NCBI GenBank assembly: GCA_965651695.1
Contig: CBFGTI010000008.1
Location: forward strand, 6,187 to 70,186
DNA from: Imperialibacter sp965651695
GTDB lineage: Bacteria > Bacteroidota > Bacteroidia > Cytophagales > Cyclobacteriaceae
Reading direction: 5' to 3'
Length of the DNA: 64,000 nucleotides
Below are positions 33,000-40,709 of the stretch, in pieces. Position 1 is the stretch's first letter. Each line of letters begins with the position of its first letter. Below the pieces are notes generated by a model, which worked only from the letters and a program-made list of their open reading frames with translations, made no database searches and had not been told where the DNA came from. A program made the position numbers and the translations under genes.

Positions 33000-33596
33000 T
33001 TATTTGAAAGAGCCGAATAAAAACGATAACATAAAGGTGGGGCTGTTAAAGTCCCTTTTTTCAAAGAATGTATTATTCATGCCTGCCACCGACCTGTAGC
33101 CCAAGCCGGCATTTACCTTAAACCATGTTGCGATGTTCATTTCAACCTCTGCCTGCGGTGTGCATACAAAAGCATTGTCTGCCACGGGTCTCATAGAGGA
33201 AAGATAGCCATTTTCCGGGGAAATACGGACAACGCCCCAGCCTGTTCTTGTGCTTACTCCAAAATGGATCATTTTGTGCGCTTGCACCACGTAGCCAAGG
33301 TAGAGGCCGCCCTGGGTAAAGGTAACATTCCAAAGATCGCCGGCAGCATGTTTATTCAGATCGTTGGCAAGATTGAGCCCGTACCCGCCGATAAAGAAAG
33401 CGTTGTTTAGAATTGCTGCCCCACCACCCCCGGTCGAAACTGATGCGTTGCCTTCGATTGATGAAAACTCTATCATCATGCCGCCAAAGCCGGACACGTC
33501 AACATCGGCATCGTTCAGCAGAACCTTGGGTGAGTCTTGCGCGGCAAGCCTGACGAAGGAGATCAAAAGTAGCGGTAGCAGAAGATGTCGCGGCAT
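33000..33596 (-). CDS. Probable outer-membrane beta-barrel protein
   Basis: The ATG at 33596 starts a signal peptide (RHLLLPLLLISFVRLAA, then QDS). The mature protein of about 178 residues has alternating strands rich in Gly and aromatic residues (AFFIGGYGLNLA, GGLYLGYVVQAHK, FKVNAGLGYRSVAG) and ends with FLFGSFK; such a pattern suits a small 8-stranded barrel, although an aromatic last residue is missing. A TTG 12 bases upstream could also start it. It is the first gene of a pair with the LiaF-like gene. No specific function can be assigned. Confidence 0.65.
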   Translation of the reverse strand: MPRHLLLPLLLISFVRLAAQDSPKVLLNDADVDVSGFGGMMIEFSSIEGNASVSTGGGGAAILNNAFFIGGYGLNLANDLNKHAAGDLWNVTFTQGGLYLGYVVQAHKMIHFGVSTRTGWGVVRISPENGYLSSMRPVADNAFVCTPQAEVEMNIATWFKVNAGLGYRSVAGMNNTFFEKRDFNSPTFMLSFLFGSFK

Positions 33597-33710
33597 AGAT
33601 AGACCCAACTATAAAAATGTAAAGTTTGAATAAACATCCGAAAAAGTATAGTGCTCTTCACCGTACTGTTGACTTAGTACGATGAAACGCGACTAAAGGA
33701 TGCTGAAATG

Positions 33711-33733
33711 AAAAAGCCCCTGCGGAAGGGGCT
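33711..33733 (-). terminator. Ferritin gene terminator
   Basis: Read on the minus strand, AGCCCCT and AGGGGCT form a perfect 7-bp stem with a five-base loop, followed by TTTTTC. It starts 24 bases after the ferritin stop codon. Confidence 0.8.
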
Positions 33734-33756
33734 GCCTAATACCGGGAAGGGGAATC

Positions 33757-34269
33757 TTATACGTCGATTTGACCTCTCACCTTTCCAATTTCCCTGTCGA
33801 TGAGAATTTTGCCAACGCCGGATTCTCCCACGAGGTCAAAAATTTCGAGACATCTTCTGGCGGTGGCTTCCTCTTCTACCTGCTCTTTGATAAACCAGTC
33901 GAGGAATGACGCCGTTGTGTAATCTTTTATCTTATAGCACCTGTCTACAATACTGTTGATGGAGTGAGTGATGGCGATTTCCTGCTCGAGAGCTATATCG
34001 AAAACGGAACGGAAGGAGTCGAATTCCTGGGTGATGTTGCTAATTTCCGGCACGATTGCAGTGCCTCCTACGCTTGAAATATAATTGAAGATCTTTTTCA
34101 TGTGGCCACGCTCTTCGTCCGACTGCTGCTCGAAGAAACGGGCGCTATGGATAAAACCGTTGCGCTCGCACCATGCCGACATGGCCAGGTAGTTGGAAGA
34201 GGAAATGGCCTCGCGGCGTACCTGCTCGTTGAGGAGCTTTTCTATCTCTTCCGAAAGCGAGGTTTTCAT
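33757..34269 (-). CDS. ftnA: Ferritin
   Basis: Non-haem ferritin forms 24-subunit shells that store iron as mineral. The four-helix pattern and ferroxidase ligands are present: Glu in LLNEQVRREAISSSNYL, the SDEERGHMKKIFNYI Glu/His pair, EQEIAITHSINSIVD, and FIKEQVEEEATARR. The MKTS start at 34269 gives about 170 residues, normal for FtnA; an in-frame ATG at 34287 adds MKDIVR. It is a single gene closed by a strong terminator. Iron or oxidative-stress control is likely from the family, but no Fur-like site could be identified with confidence. Confidence 0.95.
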   Translation of the reverse strand: MKTSLSEEIEKLLNEQVRREAISSSNYLAMSAWCERNGFIHSARFFEQQSDEERGHMKKIFNYISSVGGTAIVPEISNITQEFDSFRSVFDIALEQEIAITHSINSIVDRCYKIKDYTTASFLDWFIKEQVEEEATARRCLEIFDLVGESGVGKILIDREIGKVRGQIDV

Positions 34270-34544
34270 TCTTACTATATCTTTCATAAGTGGTTCTAAT
34301 TTGTAATTATAAAGATAACAAACAAAAAACGGGAAAGGTGTAAGCTAACGGTATTTTGAATTTAGATTAAGCCTAAATAAGGAAATAAGGCAGAAAACAT
34401 TGAAGCAGCCATGCAAAATCCAATCCTCAACAATCAAGTCGCAAACAATCCCAAGATCAGATACTCTTTTTTAAAGCCTTTTCGGTGGGGCTTTTGCGAT
34501 TTGGAAGCCTGCCTGGATATGGGTTCCCGATTTTGTAATTGAAC

Positions 34545-34898
34545 CTAAAGAAGAACGTTGTAGATGCGCTGGTAGAGAATAGAATTGAGCTCTTGCATGG
34601 CTGAGGAAGCAGCAAACAATTCCTTGAGCCCGATAAGCTCGTGAATTCGCATTACCAGCAGCACGTCCATGCCGGGGAGGTAAATAACCTCGGTATCGCA
34701 AAGGGAGTGACTGCTAAGCAGGTCTTCTACGTTAATAGCCGAAAGGTGATTTTTCAGTTGGCTGAAGTGAGGTGCTGAAAACGACTGGAGAGTGCCTTTG
34801 TACTCAAGAAGAAACCGGCGGCTTGCTACGCTTTGGTAGATAGCTCCAACTCTGTTTCTAAAAAGTTCCTGCGAATCAGGAGGCAAAAATCCATTCAT
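34545..34898 (-). CDS. Hypothetical protein
   Basis: The ATG at 34898 opens 117 codons (MNGFLPPDSQELFRNRV); a TTG start at 35021 would add 41 residues that look less protein-like. The product seems globular and cytoplasmic, with helices and a few strands (TEVIYLPGMDVLLVMRI) and no recognised motif. It stands alone on its strand between ferritin and the DUF427 gene. Real coding is likely but not certain. Confidence 0.5.
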   Translation of the reverse strand: MNGFLPPDSQELFRNRVGAIYQSVASRRFLLEYKGTLQSFSAPHFSQLKNHLSAINVEDLLSSHSLCDTEVIYLPGMDVLLVMRIHELIGLKELFAASSAMQELNSILYQRIYNVLL

Positions 34899-35147
34899 AT
34901 CGGCTACAAATTTACTCCTATTTGTATTCAGTCCAAATAAAGGGCGCAAAATAAGATCAGATTTAAATAATGTAAGGAACAAACGCACATCGGGCCCGCT
35001 TATTAGGTAAAAGTAATTCAATGTCGTTTAGTTAGTGGTATATAATCCTCTCCCTGCCCTCACTGGCCGTGCGCCTCCTAAGAGGGACAATCGGCCTGAC
35101 TAAGCGACATTGAAAAGTAATTATTAACAAACTTTGAAGACGGATAC

Positions 35148-35429
35148 ATGAAAGCGATATGGAATGGGAAAACGCTAGCCGAGAGCGATGACACCCTGGT
35201 AGTTGAAAATAACCACTACTTTCCGGCCGGTAGTATCAACAAAGAGTACTTTAAGGAAAGCAGCACCCATACGGAATGCCCGTGGAAGGGCACGGCGAGT
35301 TATTACACGCTGGAGGTGAATGGCGAACGCAACAAAGATGCAGCATGGTACTACCCTAATCCTAAAGATGCAGCAAAGCAAATTGCCGGCTATGTGGCCT
35401 TTTGGAAAGGTGTGAAAGTGGAGGCGTGA
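35148..35429 (+). CDS. DUF427 domain protein
   Basis: This 93-residue protein is a compact DUF427 domain: MKAIWNGKTLAESDDTLVVE, NHYFPAGSI, the conserved TECPWKGTASYYTL with its Cys, and AAWYYPNPKDAAKQIAGYVAFW. Structures of the family show a beta-barrel-like fold; the biochemical role is not known. It is cytoplasmic. It ends ten bases before the convergent stop of the peptidase-barrel gene. Confidence 0.93.
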   Translation: MKAIWNGKTLAESDDTLVVENNHYFPAGSINKEYFKESSTHTECPWKGTASYYTLEVNGERNKDAAWYYPNPKDAAKQIAGYVAFWKGVKVEA

Positions 35430-35439
35430 GCTGTGGCGA

Positions 35440-38304
35440 CTAAAACCGTATGGACCCTATCAGGAGATTGAACAAAAAGGTTTCCTGCTCGGGTACATAC
35501 ACTATGCGGGCGCCTCCGGAGAACACCGGGAGATAACGCATCACATTGAAGTCGAGCAAAAGATCGGCACCTACCGAGTAGAATCTTTTCTCAATATCCT
35601 CGGTGCTTCCTATGCCATAATCGAAAAAAGCAGTGGTTCGCAGGCGCTGAATATTGAGTACGGGGCCGAGGGCAAGATCGGGGTACCACAAGGGTAGGGC
35701 ATAATAGGCAGAAAACGTTGAGAGGTTTGTGAAAGACTGGTAGGTGAAGCCCCTGACGAACTGTATGCCGCTTTGGAAGCGGTAGTTGGCGATTTCTTCA
35801 TTTTGATAAGCTCCCCTTAGCCGGAATGAATGGTTGGGAAGCGCACCAGGCAAATAGAGATATGCCTCTGCAGACCACAACCTGGAAGAATAGTCGCTGT
35901 TTTTGAAAAATGAAGCGGCGCCTTCACCCCCTTTAAAAGGCGTGTCGAAATAGTTTACTTCGAGCGTTTGACCCCACTTCGAATAAATATCTCTTTTGCT
36001 TTGCTTAAGCAAGCGCTGGTATGTAACCGAAGTTTCCAACGAATTGAGGATACCGTCTCGCTGCTGGTCGATATCAAAAACGGGGTTTGTATAGCCGTCG
36101 ATCCTTGTGCTGGTGGCCCTCACCGATACGTCGGCGGTTTCGATATAAGCTGAGTGAGTAAAGTTGAAAGGCACCCGAAGGCCTGTATAGAAGGAGTTCT
36201 CCGTCCAATTGTACAGGTTTCTTGAGTCGTCCACGTCCTGTATGACAGTGCGGGTACCGGAGGTTACCCCAACGTCGATGATGGGCCAGAAGCCCTGGTA
36301 CGACAGGTTGCCCGTCCAGTAGCCGGTTCCTTCGTTCAAATTGACTACATAGCCACCGTCCAGGGCCAGAGTGCTTAGCACGTTTTGCGAGTACAGCCCC
36401 AGCTGAATTTGGTTGTCGCTCAGCGTGTTTATCCATCCCCATCCGTAAGGCCGGAACAGGTGCTGCAGCCTTTTGTACCTGGCCACTTCGTATTTCTTTT
36501 CGGGCACCGACTGAAGAATATCGGCGGCGTTTTCCTGCTCTACAAGCGGCGAAAAATAGTTGAGTGGGGTGTCGGTTATGGCGGCTTCTTCTATCCAATT
36601 TGCAGGCTCAATGCTGGTTTTCACTACGTCCCAGCCATCTTTGGTCATTTCGTTGTAGTACAGGATACCATCGGCCGAAACCACTGGGTTGAAAGCCCCT
36701 AACCGGGAGGAGGTGACCTTAAAAAGCTCTTTCGATTGCTTGTCGATGACGTAAATGTTGTCGATGCCGGTTCTATCGGAGCTGAAGAACAGATGGGCTT
36801 CCGTTGCGTAAGGGTGCCCGAAATTTTCTTCTGAAGACGAATGCCAGACCGTTTCTTCACCTGATTCGACGTCAATCGATACCAGCTCTTTTAGCGGTGG
36901 AGAGTGCTTCAGTGCCACAATGGATCGGCCGTTGTGGCTAAATCGGGGCATGGTATAAAGCTTATTGCCCGGGTTATAGAAGGCTTTAACCTCGGCTCCA
37001 TGGCTGGCATCGAGCAGCACCAGCCGGTAGCTGTTGTTGAGGCCAATTTCCACGGTAACGACACGGCTGCCGTCGGGGGAAATGGCCGCGCCCTTGTAAC
37101 GTTCCCTTTTTCCAACGGTATGCGTTTTTCCGGATGCAGTATCATAGATCATAATTCCCGAATAGCTCACCCGTTCGAAGCGCGGATGAAAAAACATTTC
37201 GTTCCAAACCACCTTGCCGCCTCCCGAAGAAAGGTAGCCGTTGTCGTCCCACACCCCAAGCGTGTGCAGCACTTCCCAATCGCCACCTTCCTTTTGTTGC
37301 ACTAGCTGAGAAATGTTGCCTATACCGTACCTGATGGCGAGAATACTGCCATCGGCCATCGGTTGCGGATATGCGTATTCCGTAAAGGTGCTGTTTTTTC
37401 GGGTAGTGAGATTATCGAAGCTTGTAAGGTTGAGGCTATTAACCTGCATGCGATAAAGGGAGTCGAGCTCCTGGCTCATCAGCCGGTAATTTTTCAGGAG
37501 GTTATTCCCTGTTTCTTTTTTTAAGGCAGTAGAGAAAGCAAAGGGCACAATCGGCTGGCGAAAAGCCCGTTCGGTTACGCGGTCCAGCACGTCGCTTCCG
37601 TAGGTTCGCCGTAAAAATGTAGTAAACAGATAGCCCGTAAGATAGTGGTTGGGAACCTGGTGTTTATACGACCGCAGGTACTGCTTGTTGTACGAGAAAC
37701 CGCCTCTGTCGAGCACGTTGGCCCGGTGGAGTGCCTGAAAATAGGCAATTCTGCCTCGGCCGGACGATGTGAGGGCCGTTTCCACACCGACGGCATCGCC
37801 CTCCCAAAGCCACAGGGGGGTTGATATAAAGGAAAGACCTGCCAGCACATCTTCTCCAAAAAGCCAAAAGGCATATTTCGATAAACCGGTAATGGCCTTA
37901 TCGTACTGTACGATGTGGCGGAATTCGTGTACGGCCAGCAAGTTGAGCCAGTCGTTGTTTCCTAAAAATTTATAGTCCTGTGGTGGCACCGTGAAAAACT
38001 CTGACCTGCGCGGCCCCAGGGTAACGAACCCGTTGGACACGGTGCCCTGGTTTTGCAGAATGAGCGGGATCGGCCTTGGTGCTTTGCCCAGGCTGGCAGA
38101 AACAGGCTTGTGAAGATACTCAAGGGTATTGGCCATGCGCTGGCCTTCTTGCTCGAAGCCCTCCGGAAAGATAATATTAAAATGGTCGGTGATAATTTCG
38201 TTGTATCTTAACGAGGCTGGCGTATTATCCAGCACGATTCCCTGGGCTCCCACCCCAGAAACCAACGAAATACAAAAAAGGAGCAGGAGGAGTGGTTTGC
38301 GCAT
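35440..38304 (-). CDS. Secreted peptidase-like domain fused to beta-propeller and outer-membrane barrel
   Basis: The ATG at 38304 starts a signal peptide (RKPLLLLLFCISLVSGVGA). Residues 20-300 look like a gluzincin peptidase: HEFRH at 126-130 gives an HExxH zinc site, and Glu168 in PLWLWEGDAVGVE is at the right distance for the third ligand. Residues 330-610 contain PD40/TolB-like blades (ISPDGSRVVTVE, PRFSHNGRSIVALK, HLFFSSDRTGIDNIYVID). The last 300 residues read as outer-membrane strands (YQNEEIANYRFQSGIQFVRG, FLFNLLIGSIRF with a final Phe, the signal recognised by the barrel assembly machine). The total is about 954 residues. It is 34 bases behind the aminotransferase gene. The substrate is unknown. 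Confidence 0.8.
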   Translation of the reverse strand: MRKPLLLLLFCISLVSGVGAQGIVLDNTPASLRYNEIITDHFNIIFPEGFEQEGQRMANTLEYLHKPVSASLGKAPRPIPLILQNQGTVSNGFVTLGPRRSEFFTVPPQDYKFLGNNDWLNLLAVHEFRHIVQYDKAITGLSKYAFWLFGEDVLAGLSFISTPLWLWEGDAVGVETALTSSGRGRIAYFQALHRANVLDRGGFSYNKQYLRSYKHQVPNHYLTGYLFTTFLRRTYGSDVLDRVTERAFRQPIVPFAFSTALKKETGNNLLKNYRLMSQELDSLYRMQVNSLNLTSFDNLTTRKNSTFTEYAYPQPMADGSILAIRYGIGNISQLVQQKEGGDWEVLHTLGVWDDNGYLSSGGGKVVWNEMFFHPRFERVSYSGIMIYDTASGKTHTVGKRERYKGAAISPDGSRVVTVEIGLNNSYRLVLLDASHGAEVKAFYNPGNKLYTMPRFSHNGRSIVALKHSPPLKELVSIDVESGEETVWHSSSEENFGHPYATEAHLFFSSDRTGIDNIYVIDKQSKELFKVTSSRLGAFNPVVSADGILYYNEMTKDGWDVVKTSIEPANWIEEAAITDTPLNYFSPLVEQENAADILQSVPEKKYEVARYKRLQHLFRPYGWGWINTLSDNQIQLGLYSQNVLSTLALDGGYVVNLNEGTGYWTGNLSYQGFWPIIDVGVTSGTRTVIQDVDDSRNLYNWTENSFYTGLRVPFNFTHSAYIETADVSVRATSTRIDGYTNPVFDIDQQRDGILNSLETSVTYQRLLKQSKRDIYSKWGQTLEVNYFDTPFKGGEGAASFFKNSDYSSRLWSAEAYLYLPGALPNHSFRLRGAYQNEEIANYRFQSGIQFVRGFTYQSFTNLSTFSAYYALPLWYPDLALGPVLNIQRLRTTAFFDYGIGSTEDIEKRFYSVGADLLLDFNVMRYLPVFSGGARIVYVPEQETFLFNLLIGSIRF

Positions 38305-38338
38305 AGGCTGGAAACAATTTACAGGTATATGTACCTTA

Positions 38339-39481
38339 TCACACAAAGCATTTGAGCAGCGTGCCGATATCCTTTTCATTATTGTAAACGTTAGGCGAAA
38401 TTCGCACGGAATTACCCCTAACGGAGACACTCACACGATTTTTTTGGAGTAACTCGCGGGTCTTTTCCATTGAAGCTGCGTCTCTAAAGCGGACGCCAAA
38501 CAAATGAGGAGCCCTGTATGCCTCGTCTTCGAGGATATAGCCACGAGACTGGAGAGTGGTTATCGCATCGCTGGTTAAACCCTTGCAGTAGCCCATAATT
38601 TCTGGAACGCTCCATTTCAGTATTTGTTTGATCGCGGCCTTCAACATAGGCACCAAAATGAAGTTGCTGTGCTCGCCCACTTCGTACCTCAGCGCACCCT
38701 CGTGGTATTTGTCCTGGTAGTTGACAAGGTTGCTGAAGTTTTCGCTGTCGAAACGGTTGATCCAGTTTTCTTCGATGGGCGTGCCGTTGTCGAAAAACGG
38801 GCCGTAGTACGCCAGCCCGATAGCATAAGGGCCCATCAGCCATTTGTACCCGGCACAAATCAAGGCGTCGGGCTCAATCTCATTTATTTTAAAAGGGAAA
38901 GCACCAACCGATTGTGTGCCATCAATTATTAAAAGAGCTCCGACTTCGCGGGATCTTTTCCGGATGGCTATCAGGTCGAAAATTGTGCCGTCGGCCCAAT
39001 GGCAATGGCTCAGCGCCACCACCTTGGTTTTGGTAGTGATTGCCTCCAAAATTTTCTCATTCCACATTTTGCCTCGTGGCGAACTTACCGGCGGCGAAAC
39101 GATGTTCACTGTCGCTCCTTTCTCCTGGCAAAGGCGCATCCACGGGTATACATTGCTGGGAAATTGCTCACCGGCTACCAGCACCTCTTCACCGCTGGAG
39201 AGGGGTACGTTTTTGGCAACGGTGGCCATGCCGTACGACACGGCAGGGATAACGACAATCCTGTTTGGCTCGTCGGCGCCGATCACATCAGCAAAAAGCT
39301 CCCGTAGTTGCTCTGTTTCCGTAAAGAAGTCGGAAGCTTTTACCTCGTAGGGAAATCTTTTTCGCTCAATGCCTTCAATGCCTGCTTTTTCTACCTTCTT
39401 AAGCATGGGCGACATATAGGCACAGTTGAGGTAAGGTACACCATCTGGCAGAAAAAACTTATCTCTTTGACATTCGAGCAT
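38339..39481 (-). CDS. Class V aminotransferase-fold PLP enzyme
   Basis: The 380-residue cytoplasmic enzyme is of the cysteine desulfurase/isopenicillin epimerase-like branch. PLP is held by the lysine in GYKWLMGPYA near residue 221; the DGTQSVGAFP Asp and SHCHWADGT His complete the site. There is no active-site cysteine loop of the NifS kind, so desulfurase activity is not supported; amino-acid epimerase or kynureninase-like chemistry is possible. The gene lies directly upstream of the peptidase-barrel gene on the same strand with 34 bases between, so they may form an operon without an evident functional link. Confidence 0.87.
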   Translation of the reverse strand: MLECQRDKFFLPDGVPYLNCAYMSPMLKKVEKAGIEGIERKRFPYEVKASDFFTETEQLRELFADVIGADEPNRIVVIPAVSYGMATVAKNVPLSSGEEVLVAGEQFPSNVYPWMRLCQEKGATVNIVSPPVSSPRGKMWNEKILEAITTKTKVVALSHCHWADGTIFDLIAIRKRSREVGALLIIDGTQSVGAFPFKINEIEPDALICAGYKWLMGPYAIGLAYYGPFFDNGTPIEENWINRFDSENFSNLVNYQDKYHEGALRYEVGEHSNFILVPMLKAAIKQILKWSVPEIMGYCKGLTSDAITTLQSRGYILEDEAYRAPHLFGVRFRDAASMEKTRELLQKNRVSVSVRGNSVRISPNVYNNEKDIGTLLKCFV

Positions 39482-39589
39482 GGCCGTTGTTTAAAACTTT
39501 TGAAGTAAAAATACCCTGATCAGCTTAATTGATGACAAAAGATAGCGGATTTTCCACTAGTGGAACGGCCGCAGGCTATTTTCTGATGC

Positions 39590-40555
39590 TTAGCTGAATT
39601 CTTTTCCGAACGGCAGGTTTTCGAGGTCCACGTTTCCTCCCGACAGGATGATCCCAATTTTCTTTTCCTGAAAATCGCCCTTTCTCTTCAACAAAGCGGC
39701 AAATGGCACAGCGCAGGAGGGCTCTATGATTATTTTCATACGTTCCCAAATGATCCGCATGGCATCTACAATTTCGGCTTCGGAAACCGTGACAATTTCC
39801 TTTACGTGCCGCCTGATGATCTCGAAAGTAAGCGGGCCCAGGTTGGTACGCAGGCCGTCGGCAATGGTGTCGGGGCTTTTTGCGGTTACAATTTTTCCTT
39901 CTTTCATCGAGCGCCAGGCGTCGTTGGCCTTTTCGGGCTCGCCGGCAATCACCTCGGTGCGGGGCGAGAGGTAGTGGCAGGCAAGTGCGGTGCCGCTTAT
40001 GAGGCCACCGCCGCCTACGGGAGCCAAAATAGCGTTGAGGTCTACCACTTCTTCCATCAGCTCTTTTGCTGCCGTAGCCTGACCGGCTATGATGGCAGGG
40101 TCGTTGTACGGCGGTATAAAAGTGGCCCCCGTCTGCTTGATCAGCTTTTTCAGGGTTTCTTCCCTCGACTTCAGCGTTGGTTCGCAAAAAACAACTTCGG
40201 CTCCGTAGCCTACTACAGCATTCTTTTTTACTTCGGCAGAATTATCGGGCATAACGATGTAGGCCTTCACGCCGGCAAGTTTAGAGGCAAGCGCCACGGC
40301 TTGCGCATGATTGCCCGACGAATGGGTGGCAAAACCTCGAAGGCGGTCTTCCGGACGAATAGAGAAGATCGCATTGACGGCGCCACGCATTTTAAAAGCG
40401 CCAACCTTCTGGAAGTTCTCGCACTTGAAGAAAACATTAGCGCCCACCATCTCATCGATGCTGTGAGAGGTGAGTACGGGGGTATGGAGTATGTGCCGGG
40501 CAATACGTGTATGAGCTCGTTTTATATCGCTCATCGAAGGGATTGTTAATTCCAT
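39590..40555 (-). CDS. Threonine/serine dehydratase (catabolic type)
   Basis: This PLP enzyme deaminates threonine or serine to the 2-oxo acid. The PLP lysine is in KVGAFKMRGA near residue 59, THSSGNHAQAVA holds the phosphate-binding Asn, the glycine loop is PVGGGGLISG, and the late Ser/Gly region is ILSGGNVD. At 321 residues it lacks the C-terminal ACT domain of the biosynthetic IlvA, so it is not feedback-inhibited by isoleucine; TdcB or serine racemase activity fits best. An internal ATG seven codons on (MSDIKRAHT) is an alternative start. It is transcribed in the same direction as its neighbours with gaps of about 110-150 bases. Confidence 0.92.
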   Translation of the reverse strand: MELTIPSMSDIKRAHTRIARHILHTPVLTSHSIDEMVGANVFFKCENFQKVGAFKMRGAVNAIFSIRPEDRLRGFATHSSGNHAQAVALASKLAGVKAYIVMPDNSAEVKKNAVVGYGAEVVFCEPTLKSREETLKKLIKQTGATFIPPYNDPAIIAGQATAAKELMEEVVDLNAILAPVGGGGLISGTALACHYLSPRTEVIAGEPEKANDAWRSMKEGKIVTAKSPDTIADGLRTNLGPLTFEIIRRHVKEIVTVSEAEIVDAMRIIWERMKIIIEPSCAVPFAALLKRKGDFQEKKIGIILSGGNVDLENLPFGKEFS

Positions 40556-40709
40556 TATCTAAGCAGTAGTGGTTAGTAAGCAGTTTGCCAAAAAGCTGTG
40601 TGGTAAAAGGAGTTCCGTATCTATTTTCCGCTGCTATATGCGCATGGTAGCACCATAGTATTTACGCAGCAGCGCTATTTTTCCTGCCGGGTGTTTCTGC
40701 ATGAGCTAA

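Noticed and set aside
34480..34502. AAAGCC/GGCTTT hairpin
   Set aside because: It is preceded rather than followed by T residues for the strand where a terminator would be needed, so it is not convincing.
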